DNA of 64,000 nt, from the NCBI RefSeq assembly GCF_002975275.1, contig NZ_PCOQ01000006.1, forward strand, positions 1 to 64,000. The letters are read 5' to 3'. Origin of the DNA: Achromobacter sp. MYb9 (GTDB lineage Bacteria; Pseudomonadota; Gammaproteobacteria; Burkholderiales; Burkholderiaceae_B). This document shows positions 9,739-18,860 of the stretch, piece by piece; positions within the stretch are counted from its first letter, which is position 1; every line of letters starts with the position of its first letter. Made by a program: the position numbers and the translations under genes. The notes beneath the pieces were generated by a model. The model was not told where the DNA came from. It saw nothing but the letters and a program-made list of their open reading frames with translations, and ran no database searches.

Positions 9739-11337
9739 ATGCCCGCCCCCGCCCCCAGCACTCCGCATTCGCCCGGCCAAGTGCTTCCTTTCCGCCAGAC
9801 CTTGATGGCCATGCTGGGCATGTGCTTCGTCATGATGATGGTCGCCATCGACCAGACGGTGGTGGGTACTGCGTTGCCGACCATTGTGGCCGAACTCAAG
9901 GGCTTCGAACTGTATGCATGGGTTGCGACGTCTTACCTGCTGACCTCCGTCATCACGGTACCGATCTTCGGACGCCTGGGCGACTACTACGGCCGCAAGC
10001 CTTTCGTGGTGGCCGCGATCATCCTGTTCACGCTGGCCTCGGTGCTGTGCGGCGCGGCCGACAGCATGTTCACGCTGGTGCTGGCGCGGGCTTTGCAAGG
10101 CATTGGCGGCGGCATGCTGGTGGGCACCGCCTTCGCGTCGATCCCCGACCTGTTTCCCGACCCGCACGTGCGGCTGCGCTGGCAGGTCATGCTCAGTTCC
10201 GCCTTCGGCATCGCCAACGCCGTCGGCCCCACGCTGGGCGGCGCGCTGACTGAACACTATGGCTGGCGCTCGGTGTTCTACGTGAACCTGCCGATCGGCA
10301 TCCTGGGCCTGTGGTTCGTGACGCGCTATCTGCCGCACCTGCGCAACCATACGTCGGGCAAAGTGCGGCTGGACTGGCAAGGCGCGCTATTGATCGCGCT
10401 GGCGCTGGGCAGCCTGCAGTTGCTGGTCGAACTCTTGCCCAAGGAAGGCCTTAGCGCCTTGATCGTGCTGCTGGGCGCGGGCAGCATCGCCGCGTTCGCG
10501 CTGCTGTATTGGTGGGAAAAGCGCTGCCCGCACCCGCTCTTGCCGCTGGACATGTTCCGCAACCGTGGCCTGGCCGCGCTCTTCACGCTGGCCCTGCTGG
10601 TGGGCGTGACGATGTACTCGCTGCTGTTCTACGCGCCCCTGCTGCTGCAAGGCGGCTTCGGCCTGTCGCCACAAGACGCCGGCCTGCTGATCACCCCCAT
10701 GGTCGTCTTCATCACGGTCGGCAGCATCATCAACGGGCGCGTCATTACCCGCATCCGCAACCCCAACCGGATGCTCTACGCCGGCTTCCTGCTGATGGCC
10801 CTGTCCTGTTTGGGTATTGTTACCACCCATAGCTATACGTCACACGGGCTGATCGCGGTCTACATGCTGATGGCGGGCCTGGGCATGGGCTTCATCATGC
10901 CCAACCTTACCGTTTTCGCGCAGCAGACGGCCGGACGCACGCACCTGGGCATCGCCACGGCGCTGCTGCAATCCTTGCGCATGATCGGCGGCATGCTGGG
11001 CACGGCGGTGGTCGGCACGATGGTGAGCCACAGCTATTTCAGCGGCGTCGAATCCACGCTGCGCGGCGCCTCGGCGCAATGGCTGCCGGAACTGAACGAT
11101 CCGCAGATGCTGGTGAATCCTGCGGCGCAAACGCAGTTCCTGGCACAATTGGCGCATCAAGGCCAGGACGGCACGTCGTTGATCGAGATCGCGCGCGTTG
11201 CGCTGGTGGGCGCCATCCACGAAGGGCAGCTCATCGCGCTGGCCGTCGCCATCTTCGCGCTGTGGTGCGTGCGGCGCGTGCCCCTGGTGCAATTGGCCCG
11301 GCCTCCGAAAGCGGAGCCCGCGGGCGTCGGAGAGTAG
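9739..11337 (+). CDS. MFS multidrug exporter, DHA2 (14-TM) family
   Basis: A 532-aa proton-driven exporter of the DHA2 drug:H+ antiporter group (EmrB/QacA type), with about 14 membrane spans. Motif A appears as GRLGDYYGRKP in the loop after TM2, and the first span carries DQTVVGTALPTI, the motif D1 typical of 14-TM exporters. The ATG giving MPAPAPSTPHSP is chosen over the TTG at 9709 because the latter lies within the operator palindrome. The stop is 3 bp from the marR start. The substrate cannot be read from sequence. Confidence 0.88.
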   Translation: MPAPAPSTPHSPGQVLPFRQTLMAMLGMCFVMMMVAIDQTVVGTALPTIVAELKGFELYAWVATSYLLTSVITVPIFGRLGDYYGRKPFVVAAIILFTLASVLCGAADSMFTLVLARALQGIGGGMLVGTAFASIPDLFPDPHVRLRWQVMLSSAFGIANAVGPTLGGALTEHYGWRSVFYVNLPIGILGLWFVTRYLPHLRNHTSGKVRLDWQGALLIALALGSLQLLVELLPKEGLSALIVLLGAGSIAAFALLYWWEKRCPHPLLPLDMFRNRGLAALFTLALLVGVTMYSLLFYAPLLLQGGFGLSPQDAGLLITPMVVFITVGSIINGRVITRIRNPNRMLYAGFLLMALSCLGIVTTHSYTSHGLIAVYMLMAGLGMGFIMPNLTVFAQQTAGRTHLGIATALLQSLRMIGGMLGTAVVGTMVSHSYFSGVESTLRGASAQWLPELNDPQMLVNPAAQTQFLAQLAHQGQDGTSLIEIARVALVGAIHEGQLIALAVAIFALWCVRRVPLVQLARPPKAEPAGVGE

Positions 11338-11340
11338 CTT

Positions 11341-11784
11341 TTGCCCAAACAACAACAAGGCCTGCAAGTCGTCCAGCACATGGGGCAGACGTACCGCGTG
11401 ATGCAAAGCGCGTTCAGCAGCAAGGTGGGGCACGCCCTGCCCCGTTGGCGCATTCTGCTGGCGCTGCACGAATGCGGACAGTGCTCGCAAAAGCATCTGG
11501 CCGAACGCTGCCGCCTGGACCCCGCATCACTGACGCGCCAGTTGCAGGCCATGCAGAAACTGGGATGGATCTCGCGCGCGGTCGACCCGCAAGACAACCG
11601 CCTGACCAACGCCACCCTCACGCCGGCCGGGCAGGTCGTGGTGAACAACGCCCTGCCCAAGCGTGCGGCCTTCTTCGAGGAAGCGCTCAAGGGCTTATCG
11701 GTGGCTGATGTCGAGACATTGAACCGCGTGCTCAGCGTGCTGGAAGAAAACTTTCTGCGCGCGGCGGGCGGCAAGCCCGCGTAG
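11341..11784 (+). CDS. MarR-family transcriptional regulator
   Basis: A 147-aa winged-helix repressor. Residues 35-100 carry the MarR helix-turn-helix: QKHLAERCRLDPASLTRQL as recognition region, then the wing SRAVDPQDNRLTNATLTPAG with the conserved D-x-R. The start is a TTG at 11341, preceded at good distance by GGAGAG that overlaps the end of the exporter gene; no ATG would preserve the N-terminal helix. It probably represses itself and the upstream exporter through the palindrome at 9704-9725. Confidence 0.9.
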   Translation: MPKQQQGLQVVQHMGQTYRVMQSAFSSKVGHALPRWRILLALHECGQCSQKHLAERCRLDPASLTRQLQAMQKLGWISRAVDPQDNRLTNATLTPAGQVVVNNALPKRAAFFEEALKGLSVADVETLNRVLSVLEENFLRAAGGKPA

Positions 11785-11841
11785 CTCGTTCGCACAAGGA
11801 CGGCCGCGGCGTGGGCCAGAGCCAGGCCCAGACCCAGGCCA

Positions 11842-12780
11842 TCAAGCAGCGGCAACGCGCTGCCAATCGCCGCGATGCTGTTCGATATGTTCGCGCAGAT
11901 GCTCCACCAATGTCCGCGTGGCCATCGACGGAAAACGATTCGGAGCGGTCAGCAAATAGATGGCGTTGCCCACGCCTTCCGGTTCCAGCTCGGGCAGAAC
12001 CTCGACCAGCTCGCCGTCGCGCAGCTGGCTCCATACCGCGTAGCGGGGCAGCAGCGCCACGCCCAATCCGGCCATGACGGCATCGCGCAAGAAGGGATAG
12101 TCGCCGGACTGCACCCTTGGCGCCACACGCAGCAGCAGCGGGTCGCCATCTTCGCGCTTGCAGCGCAGATCAAAGCGCCGGCCCAGCGATTGCGGCGCGA
12201 TCAACGAACAAAGGCCCAACTGCTCAAGCGTCGTCACCGGCCCTTGGCGGCGTAGGAAATCCGGCGTCGCGCACAGGCACCACTGGACGTCGCAAATACG
12301 CCGCGCCACATGGTCTTCCGGCGGCGCGGACGTGATCTTCAGGGCCATATCCACTTCGGCCGACACCAGGTCGCCGATGGCGTCATTGATGTGGACGCGC
12401 AATGAAATATCGGGATAGCGGCGCGTGAAGTCCAGCAGCACCGGCGCAAGATAAAGATGGCCCAGCCCCGTGGGCAGGCGTATCCGAACGTCGCCGCGCA
12501 CGGTGCCATCCAGGCTATGGATGGAGGCTTGCGCCGTACGCATTTCATCCAGCAACCGCACGCCGTGCTGATACAGCAATTGCCCCGCCTGGGTCAGCTC
12601 CACATGTCGGGTGGTACGGCGCAAAAGCTGCGAACCCATCGCAAGTTCCAGCCGCTTCAACCGGTGCGACATGTTTGAACGGGTCATGCCGCAGCGCTCG
12701 GCGGCCGCGCTGAGGTTGCGCGATTCCACCATCGCGACGAACAGCCTGACCAGGTTCAGATCCAACTCTTTGTCAATCAT
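11842..12780 (-). CDS. LysR-family transcriptional regulator
   Basis: A 312-aa LysR-type regulator. The N-terminal helix-turn-helix is LVRLFVAMVESRNLSAAAERC followed by MTRSNMSHRLKRLE (in segments, about residues 9-45); the rest is a periplasmic-binding-like effector domain with VDMALKITS and LGVALLPRYAV. It diverges from the CoA-transferase/oxidoreductase/Bug operon, 80 bp away, and is the likely activator of that operon. The ligand is unknown, plausibly an organic acid or its CoA ester. It converges on marR. Confidence 0.9.
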   Translation of the reverse strand: MIDKELDLNLVRLFVAMVESRNLSAAAERCGMTRSNMSHRLKRLELAMGSQLLRRTTRHVELTQAGQLLYQHGVRLLDEMRTAQASIHSLDGTVRGDVRIRLPTGLGHLYLAPVLLDFTRRYPDISLRVHINDAIGDLVSAEVDMALKITSAPPEDHVARRICDVQWCLCATPDFLRRQGPVTTLEQLGLCSLIAPQSLGRRFDLRCKREDGDPLLLRVAPRVQSGDYPFLRDAVMAGLGVALLPRYAVWSQLRDGELVEVLPELEPEGVGNAIYLLTAPNRFPSMATRTLVEHLREHIEQHRGDWQRVAAA

Positions 12781-12800
12781 TGTTCACCATTAAAGGAACA
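12781..12800. promoter_or_regulatory. Inverted repeat TGTTC-N10-GAACA, possible LysR site
   Basis: The arms TGTTC and GAACA are perfect with a 10-bp spacer, directly abutting the LysR start codon in the 80-bp divergent region. LysR proteins autoregulate from such sites. No clear -35/-10 pair was identified beside it. Confidence 0.4.
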
Positions 12801-12860
12801 ACTGCTTGGATTGTCCACCGGACGAGCCGAGTCTACCATCGGCCTATCAATCTCCCGCCC

Positions 12861-14084
12861 ATGGATGCCATGAACCCTGCTGTTGATGCCGATGAGGCCT
12901 GCGGTCCCTTTTCCGGTTTGCGCGTGCTCGATATCAGCCAGGGCATCGCCGGCCCGTATTGCGCGCAGATGTTGTGGCAGCAAGGCGCCGAAGTCATCAA
13001 GGTGGAGCCGCCCGCCGGTGACTGGGGCCGCCATGTCGGCACGCAGCGCGACGGGCACAGCGCGCTATCGGTGGCCTACAACGCCGGCAAGCGCGGCGTG
13101 TGCCTGGACGCGCGCCATCCCGAGGGAAAAAAGGCGCTGCGCCGCCTTGCCGGAAGCGCCGACGTGTTGATCCAGAACTTCCGCCCTGGCGTCGCCGAAC
13201 GCATGGGCGTGGGCTACGCAGACGTGCGGCAGCACGCGCCGGGCATGGTCTATGTGTCGATCAGCGGTTACGGGCCGGACGGCCCTTACGCCGGCGCGCC
13301 CGCGTCGGATTCGGTCATGCAAGCCGACAGCGGTCTCATGTACGCGAACCAGGACGAGGCCGGGACGCCGCGCCGCATGGGCATGCTGATGGCGGATATC
13401 GCCACCGCCCTGTATGCCGCGCAGGCCACGGCCGCCGCGCTGTACCGGCAAGCCAGGACGGGTCGCGGCAGCCATGTCGAGCTTAGCCTGTTCCAAGCGT
13501 GCGCCGCGCTGCAGGTGAATGACATCCTGGCCCACGCCATGGCGGGCGCGCGACGCGCCGGCCCGGTCAGCGCGCCCAACGGCGTGTTCGACACCGCTGA
13601 CGGCAGGCTATCGGTGCTGGCGCTGAACAATGAGCAGTTCGCCCGCCTGTGCCGCGCGCTGGAACGGCCCGAATGGCTGCAGCAGCCCGCCTACGCGGAC
13701 AACGCCGGCCGCATGGCGCGGCTGAACGAATTGCATGAGCAGATTGCGGCGCAGTTGGCCACCCGGCCTTCGGCGCACTGGATCGAACGGCTGGCGCGCG
13801 AAGAGGTTTTACACGCAACGGTGCGCGACTACGACGATCTGGCGGCGCATGCGCAGGCCGCGCACGTGGAACTGCTGCAGACGCTGGACCAGCCCGGCGT
13901 GGGCGCATTGCCCTATGCGCCGCTACCCGGCCTGGCGCGGCGGCGGCCGTTGACGCCGGCGCCGCGGATCGGCCAGCATTCCACCGAGGTGCTGCAAGAC
14001 TGGGGGTGGAGCCAGGCCGACATTCGCGCGCTGATGACGGCGGGCGCGCTGCGGCAGGACGACACGCAACCGGAGCAGGCATGA
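12861..14084 (+). CDS. CaiB/BaiF (class III) CoA-transferase
   Basis: Family III CoA-transferases move CoA between carboxylic acids through an aspartyl-CoA thioester intermediate. The 407-aa protein shows the N-terminal SGLRVLDISQGIAGPYCAQM, a GAEVIKVEPPAGDWGR strand and the catalytic-Asp region PASDSVMQADSGLM near residue 160. I start at the ATG of MDAMNPAVD; a second in-frame ATG lies 9 bp on, and the frame open from 12780 overlaps the divergent promoter. Its stop overlaps the next start (ATGATG), indicating coupling. The acid substrate is unknown. Confidence 0.88.
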   Translation: MDAMNPAVDADEACGPFSGLRVLDISQGIAGPYCAQMLWQQGAEVIKVEPPAGDWGRHVGTQRDGHSALSVAYNAGKRGVCLDARHPEGKKALRRLAGSADVLIQNFRPGVAERMGVGYADVRQHAPGMVYVSISGYGPDGPYAGAPASDSVMQADSGLMYANQDEAGTPRRMGMLMADIATALYAAQATAAALYRQARTGRGSHVELSLFQACAALQVNDILAHAMAGARRAGPVSAPNGVFDTADGRLSVLALNNEQFARLCRALERPEWLQQPAYADNAGRMARLNELHEQIAAQLATRPSAHWIERLAREEVLHATVRDYDDLAAHAQAAHVELLQTLDQPGVGALPYAPLPGLARRRPLTPAPRIGQHSTEVLQDWGWSQADIRALMTAGALRQDDTQPEQA

Positions 14085-15136
14085 TGCGCGCCCTGCTCTG
14101 CGAACAGTTCGGCCCCGTGCGCGACGTGGCGTTGCGCGACGCGCCCGATGCTCGGCCACCGGGCCCGTCCGAAGTCATGATCCAGGTGCAATACGCCAGC
14201 GTCAGCCACGCCACCAAACTGCTGATCGAAGGCCGCTACCAGACCCGCCCACCCATGCCCTTCGTGCCAGGAACCGAGGCCGTCGGCCAAGTGCTGGCCT
14301 GCGGTAGCGCGGCGACACGGCTGCGCCCCGGCGACACCGTGGTGGCGCTGGCTCGCTGGGGCTGCTATGCGGAACGGCTGACATTGCCCGAGTACACCGT
14401 CTACGCCGTCCCGGACGGCCTGGAGCCGCTGCACGCGCTGCCCGTGCCTATTTCGTATGGCACGGCTTACTGCGGCTTGCTGTGGCGCGCGGCCATGCAG
14501 CCGGGCGAAACCGTGCTGGTGCTGGGCGCAGGCTCCGGCGTGGGTCTTGCCGCGGTGGAACTGGCCGCGCTGCTGGGCGCCCGCGTCATCGCCTGCGCAA
14601 GCACCGAGGCCAAGCGGCAAGCCGCGCTGGCGGCGGGCGCCAGCCACGCCATGCTGGCGGACGCCGACATGGCGGCGGCGGTCAAGGCGCTGACCGAGGG
14701 CCGCGGCGCCGACATCGTGTTCGATCCGGTAGGGGGAACGGCATTCGAGTACGGGGTGCGCGCGGCCGCCGCGAACGCACGCATGCTGTCCGTGGGCTTT
14801 GCCAGCGGCACCGTGCCGCAAGCGCCGCTGAACCTGCTGCTGGTCAAGAATATTGCATTGCACGGCTTTTTCTTCGGGCGCTACCTGGGCTGGACGCCCA
14901 CCGACGAGCGCGTGGTCCATGCGCCTGCCATGCAGCGCGCCATGGCGACCCTGTTTGAATGGGCGCGCGGCAAGCGCATCCATCCCGCAGTAACGGCGGT
15001 CTATCCGATCGCCGAACTCGCCGCTGCGCTCGAAGCGCTGGAAAGCCGCCAGGTCGTGGGCAAAGTGGCACTCAAAATAATATCGGAGACAAGCCCATGC
15101 AATCCCCCACCGCCGCTTGCGGCGACCACGCCCTAA
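14081..15136 (+). CDS. Zinc-less MDR / quinone-oxidoreductase-like dehydrogenase
   Basis: A 351-aa medium-chain dehydrogenase/reductase of the quinone oxidoreductase type. The N-terminal GroES-like domain runs to about residue 120 and lacks the structural-zinc cysteine cluster. The Rossmann domain contains VLVLGAGSGVGLAAVELAALLG and GADIVFDPVGG. It likely reduces an enone, quinone or enoyl-CoA with NADPH. The start is the ATG overlapping the CoA-transferase stop. The C-terminus runs 40 bp into the Bug gene in another frame, so the last dozen residues are probably not conserved. Confidence 0.85.
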   Translation: MMRALLCEQFGPVRDVALRDAPDARPPGPSEVMIQVQYASVSHATKLLIEGRYQTRPPMPFVPGTEAVGQVLACGSAATRLRPGDTVVALARWGCYAERLTLPEYTVYAVPDGLEPLHALPVPISYGTAYCGLLWRAAMQPGETVLVLGAGSGVGLAAVELAALLGARVIACASTEAKRQAALAAGASHAMLADADMAAAVKALTEGRGADIVFDPVGGTAFEYGVRAAAANARMLSVGFASGTVPQAPLNLLLVKNIALHGFFFGRYLGWTPTDERVVHAPAMQRAMATLFEWARGKRIHPAVTAVYPIAELAAALEALESRQVVGKVALKIISETSPCNPPPPLAATTP

Positions 15137-16125
15137 GCCCGCGCCAGGCACCGCGGCCCGCCTTCAACCGCCTTGCCATGCTGGCGCTGGCCTGCGCCGG
15201 CATGACCGCCGCGATGCCGGCAGACGCCGCCGACGCCTATCCCAACCGCCCAATCACGATGGTGGTGCCGTATCCGCCTGGCGGCCCCACCGACATCGTG
15301 TCGCGGCTCGTGGCGGCCGAAATGTCCAAGACGATCGGCCAGAACATCATCGTGGACAACAGGCCGGGCGCCAGCGGCATGATCGGCGCGGACCTGGTGG
15401 CGCGTGCCGCACCCGACGGCTACACATTCCTGGCCAATGCTTCGCTGCACGTCATCAACCCGTACATCTACCGGTCCATGCGTCACGACGCGTTCAAGGA
15501 TTTCACGCCCATCACGCAGTTGGCGGACGTGCCCCTGGTGCTGGTGGTGCCGCAGTCCAGCCCCGCAAAGACCGTGCAGGACCTGGTGGCGATGGGCAAG
15601 ACACAGCCGCTCAATTTCGGCTCGGCGGGCAGCGCGTCGGCGCAGCAATTGGCAGGGGAATCCTTCAAGACCCGCACGGGCCAGCCGATGCAGCACGTGC
15701 CCTACAAAGGGAGCGCGCCCGCGCTGACCGATCTGGTGGGCGGGCAGATCCAGCTCATGTTCGACTCCATGCCTTCGGCCACCCCGTTCATCAAGTCGGG
15801 CAAGCTGCGAGCGCTGGCCGTCACCGTCTCGCAGCGCGTGCCGGAACTGCCGGATGTTCCGACCATGGCGGAATCCGGTTTCCCTGGTTTCGATATCAGC
15901 ACGTGGTATGGATTGTGGGCGCCCAAAGGCACGCCGCCCGCCATCACGGCCAAACTGGCCGAGCATGCGGCGCTGGCGCTCAAGCAGCCGAATGTGATCA
16001 GCCAATACGCGAGCATGGGGGCCAAGCCGGTGGGGTCGAGTCCGGCGGACTTCGCGCGCTTCAATCTGGCTGAAGGCCAGAAATGGCGAGAAATCGTCAC
16101 CGCCGCCGGCATCGTGCCGCAATAG
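15097..16125 (+). CDS. Bug-family (TctC-like) periplasmic solute-binding protein
   Basis: A 342-aa extracytoplasmic receptor of the Bug family, greatly expanded in Bordetella and Achromobacter, binding carboxylates or amides. After a long N-terminus a signal peptide ends at about AMPADAADAYP; the mature start YPNRPITMVVPYPPGGPTD is the family signature, followed by NRPGASGMIGAD and VPYKGSAPALTDLVGGQI. The ATG has GGAGAC 7 bp upstream. No TctAB membrane pair is adjacent, which is usual for Bug receptors. Context suggests it captures the acid that the upstream CoA-transferase activates. Confidence 0.92.
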   Translation: MQSPTAACGDHALSPRQAPRPAFNRLAMLALACAGMTAAMPADAADAYPNRPITMVVPYPPGGPTDIVSRLVAAEMSKTIGQNIIVDNRPGASGMIGADLVARAAPDGYTFLANASLHVINPYIYRSMRHDAFKDFTPITQLADVPLVLVVPQSSPAKTVQDLVAMGKTQPLNFGSAGSASAQQLAGESFKTRTGQPMQHVPYKGSAPALTDLVGGQIQLMFDSMPSATPFIKSGKLRALAVTVSQRVPELPDVPTMAESGFPGFDISTWYGLWAPKGTPPAITAKLAEHAALALKQPNVISQYASMGAKPVGSSPADFARFNLAEGQKWREIVTAAGIVPQ

Positions 16126-16151
16126 GGCCGCGCCGGGAACTGCCAAGCAAA

Positions 16152-16186
16152 GGAGCTTGCCTACGCCTGCAAGGCGGGCAAGCTCC
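16152..16186. terminator. Terminator hairpin between Bug gene and ychF
   Basis: GGAGCTTGCC pairs perfectly with GGCAAGCTCC around a 15-base loop. It lies between two convergent genes and can serve both. Confidence 0.65.
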
Positions 16187-16197
16187 GTTCGGTGGAG

Positions 16198-17289
16198 TTA
16201 GACGTTGAACAAGAAGTTCATCACATCGCCGTCCTGCACGATGTATTCCTTGCCTTCCGCGCGCATCTTGCCCGCTTCCTTGGCGCCCTGCTCACCCTTG
16301 TAGGTGATGAAGTCTTCATACGCGATCGTCTGCGCGCGGATGAAGCCACGTTCGAAGTCGGTGTGAATGACGCCAGCAGCTTGCGGTGCGGTGGCGCCGA
16401 TGGCGACCGTCCAGGCGCGCACTTCCTTCACGCCGGCGGTGAAGTAGGTTTGCAGGCCCAGCAGCTTGAAGGCGGCGCGGATCAGGCGGTTCAGGCCCGG
16501 CTCTTCCATGCCCATGTCGGACAGGAAGGCTTGGCGATCGGCGTCGTCCAGGTCAACGATTTCGGATTCGATGGCGGCGCAGATGGCCACGACCGGCGCG
16601 TTGCGCGCGGCGGCGAATTCGGTCAGGCGGTCCAGCAGCGGGTTGTTCGTGAAGCCGTCGTCGGCCACGTTGCCCACGTACATGGCGCGCTTGGCGGTGA
16701 TGAAGCACAGCTGGGCGATGTCGGCGTGTTCTTCCGTCGTCAGGTCCAGCGCGCGGATCGGCTTGGCTTCGTTCAGCTGGGCAATGCACTTTTCCAGCAC
16801 GGCCACGATGCGCTGCGATTCCTTGTCGCCGGAACGCGCGGTCTTCTGGTGGCGCAGCAGGGCCTTTTCGGCGGTCTGCAGGTCAGCCAGCGCCAGTTCG
16901 GTCTCGATGACTTCGATGTCGGCGATGGGGTCGACCTTGCCGGCAACGTGAATCACGTTGGGATCTTCGAAGCAACGCACGACGTTGACGATGGCGTCGG
17001 TTTCGCGGATGTGCGACAGGAACTGGTTGCCCAGGCCTTCGCCCTTGCTCGCACCGGCGACCAGGCCCGCGATGTCGACGAATTCGACGGTGGCGGACAG
17101 GATGCGTTCGGGCTTGACGATTTCAGCCAGCTTCTGCAAACGCGGATCCGGCACCTCGACCACACCGACGTTGGGTTCGATGGTGCAGAACGGGTAGTTC
17201 TCGGCGGCGATGCCGGCGCGGGTCAGAGCATTGAAAAGTGTCGATTTGCCAACGTTGGGCAGGCCGACGATGCCGCATTGCAGAGCCAT
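16198..17289 (-). CDS. ychF: Redox-regulated ribosome-binding ATPase YchF
   Basis: Universal Obg-related P-loop ATPase (OLA1/YchF) that binds ribosomes and dampens the oxidative-stress response. The 363-aa protein begins [23 protein letters not shown] (in parts; P-loop GLPNVGKST at residues 8-16), has the G3 motif [17 protein letters not shown], a coiled-coil insertion around residues 130-180 and the C-terminal TGS-like domain ending [10 protein letters not shown]. Length is typical. It lies downstream of pth and the CPBP protease gene, in the pth-ychF neighbourhood seen in many proteobacteria. Confidence 0.96.
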   Translation of the reverse strand: MALQCGIVGLPNVGKSTLFNALTRAGIAAENYPFCTIEPNVGVVEVPDPRLQKLAEIVKPERILSATVEFVDIAGLVAGASKGEGLGNQFLSHIRETDAIVNVVRCFEDPNVIHVAGKVDPIADIEVIETELALADLQTAEKALLRHQKTARSGDKESQRIVAVLEKCIAQLNEAKPIRALDLTTEEHADIAQLCFITAKRAMYVGNVADDGFTNNPLLDRLTEFAAARNAPVVAICAAIESEIVDLDDADRQAFLSDMGMEEPGLNRLIRAAFKLLGLQTYFTAGVKEVRAWTVAIGATAPQAAGVIHTDFERGFIRAQTIAYEDFITYKGEQGAKEAGKMRAEGKEYIVQDGDVMNFLFNV

Positions 17290-17335
17290 GGGAATCCTGT
17301 GTAAGTACGGTATTGATCGTTAACGTTCTAGTTTA

Positions 17336-17374
17336 CCCCGGCAAGCGGCGGGTGCCCTGCCGCCGCGCCGGGGA
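17336..17374 (-). terminator. Terminator-like hairpin after the CPBP protease gene
   Basis: Nested GC-rich stem (CCCCGGC / GCCGGGG with an inner GCGGCGGG-type arm) in the 95-bp gap between the CPBP gene and ychF. No U-tract. Confidence 0.4.
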
Positions 17375-17384
17375 TGCGGCCCCG

Positions 17385-18164
17385 CTAACTGGCGGCGGTG
17401 GGCGCCCAGCGCATGACGGCCCAGATCATCAAAATGGGGCCGGCGTTGAAGGTGGCGTGCAGCAGGATGGCCGCGCCGATGCCGCGCCGCACGCGCATCC
17501 AGCCCAGCACCAGGCCGGTCAGCCACTGCGGCAGCACCAGCAGCGGCATCAGCCAGTATGGTGTCTTGCTGTAGACGAAGTTCGTCAGGTGCACGGCGGC
17601 AAAGGTCAGCGCCACCAGATGGAACACCAGGCCGAAGTGCTTCAGGTAATAGCGCCGCCAGGTCGTATCCCAGCCCTTCAGGGGCTCTGCGCGCTGGCGC
17701 GTCCCCCAGCATGCCAGCAGCACGAATGCGGCCAGCAGCAGGCCTGTCCACAGCTTGGGGCCGTACAACACGACGGGCATCAGGGCGGGCACCAGCCACA
17801 ACACCTGCCGCGGACGGCGCAAGCCGTAGCGAAAGAGCATTTCCTCGACCAGCGGCGCCCACAGCACGGCGGTCAGCCATGGCAGGTTGGCCGGGTCGAT
17901 ACGGTGGGTCGCGCCTCCCAGGCCGGCCGCCATCACGGCTACCGGCCCCAGCGCGAACAGGTTCAGCGCCCACAACAGCCCGGCCCACGCCAGCAAACGC
18001 CCGGGACCGATGCCCGGCCACCAGTCGGCGGCAAGGCCGCCGCCGGCGAAGCGCCCGGACAAGCGCGCCACGGGACGCGGATGGCGGATGAAACGCCAGA
18101 AATCCGCGACCTCGCCACGAAAGCGCAGCTTGCCGCCGGAGGAGGACTGCGGGTTGACGGACAT
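17385..18164 (-). CDS. CPBP (Abi/CAAX) family intramembrane glutamic protease
   Basis: A 259-aa membrane protein with about six hydrophobic segments. It has the CPBP family catalytic signatures: EEMLFRYG (EExxxR, about residue 116), FAAVHLTNF (FxxxH) and HATFN (HxxxN) near the C-terminus. These are the glutamate and histidine residues of CaaX-type intramembrane endopeptidases. Substrate is unknown; relatives act in protein maturation, bacteriocin immunity or membrane proteostasis. Its ATG overlaps the pth stop by one base (TGATG), so it is translated with pth. Confidence 0.85.
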   Translation of the reverse strand: MSVNPQSSSGGKLRFRGEVADFWRFIRHPRPVARLSGRFAGGGLAADWWPGIGPGRLLAWAGLLWALNLFALGPVAVMAAGLGGATHRIDPANLPWLTAVLWAPLVEEMLFRYGLRRPRQVLWLVPALMPVVLYGPKLWTGLLLAAFVLLACWGTRQRAEPLKGWDTTWRRYYLKHFGLVFHLVALTFAAVHLTNFVYSKTPYWLMPLLVLPQWLTGLVLGWMRVRRGIGAAILLHATFNAGPILMIWAVMRWAPTAAS

Positions 18165-18760
18165 CAGGCGACGTTGCCGCTATGCAGTTGGCGCGTGGCC
18201 AGCGCGAAATCGCCGGCCAGCATGGCCGGCACGACGGCGCGGCAACGATCGATGACGGCTTCGATCTCTTTCTGTTCCTCGCGGCGCGGCGGATGCAGCA
18301 CGAAGTCCGCCACTTGCTGAGCCAGGTTCAACGTGCGCGGATGGCCGATGCCGATGCGCAGGCGCCAGAAATTGGGGCTGCCCAGCACGGCCTGGATGTC
18401 CTTCAGGCCGTTGTGGCCCGCATGGCCACCGCCCTGCTTGAGCTTGACCTGGCCCGGCAGCAGATCCAGTTCGTCATGCAACACCAGCACCTGTTCCGGC
18501 TCCAGCTTGTAGAAGCGGGCCAGCGCGCCGACCGCCTGGCCGGATTTGTTCATATAGGTGATGGGCTTGAGCAGCAGCACGTTGTCCGCGCCCAGGCGCG
18601 ACTTGGCCACCATGCCGAAAAAAGATTTCTCCAGCGCAAAAGAAGTGCGCAGGTCGTCCGCCAGGTGGTCGACCAGCCAGAAGCCGGCGTTGTGCCGGGT
18701 GGTTTCGTAGTCGGGACCGGGATTACCCAATCCCACGATGAGGCGTATGGGAATAGACAT
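18164..18760 (-). CDS. pth: Peptidyl-tRNA hydrolase
   Basis: Releases tRNA from prematurely dropped peptidyl-tRNA by ester hydrolysis. The 198-aa protein carries [22 protein letters not shown] in parts at residues 5-26 (catalytic His in RHNAG), [17 protein letters not shown] and [13 protein letters not shown], all family signatures. Length is standard. It sits in the prs-rplY-pth order of betaproteobacteria, separated from rplY by an intrinsic terminator, so it may have its own promoter. Confidence 0.96.
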   Translation of the reverse strand: MSIPIRLIVGLGNPGPDYETTRHNAGFWLVDHLADDLRTSFALEKSFFGMVAKSRLGADNVLLLKPITYMNKSGQAVGALARFYKLEPEQVLVLHDELDLLPGQVKLKQGGGHAGHNGLKDIQAVLGSPNFWRLRIGIGHPRTLNLAQQVADFVLHPPRREEQKEIEAVIDRCRAVVPAMLAGDFALATRQLHSGNVA

Positions 18761-18779
18761 GATGGAGGGTGTTTAAACC

Positions 18780-18816
18780 AAAAAACCCTGCGCATGCAAA
18801 TGCACACGCAGGGTTT
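18780..18816 (-). terminator. Intrinsic terminator after rplY
   Basis: Stem AAACCCTGCG / CGCAGGGTTT (18783-18792 with 18807-18816); read on the minus strand the hairpin is followed by a run of six T. It lies 44 bp after the rplY stop. Confidence 0.85.
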
Positions 18817-18860
18817 CGGGCATAAGCCGCAAGGAAAGCCCGAAGGCCTTCCCGCAGAAC

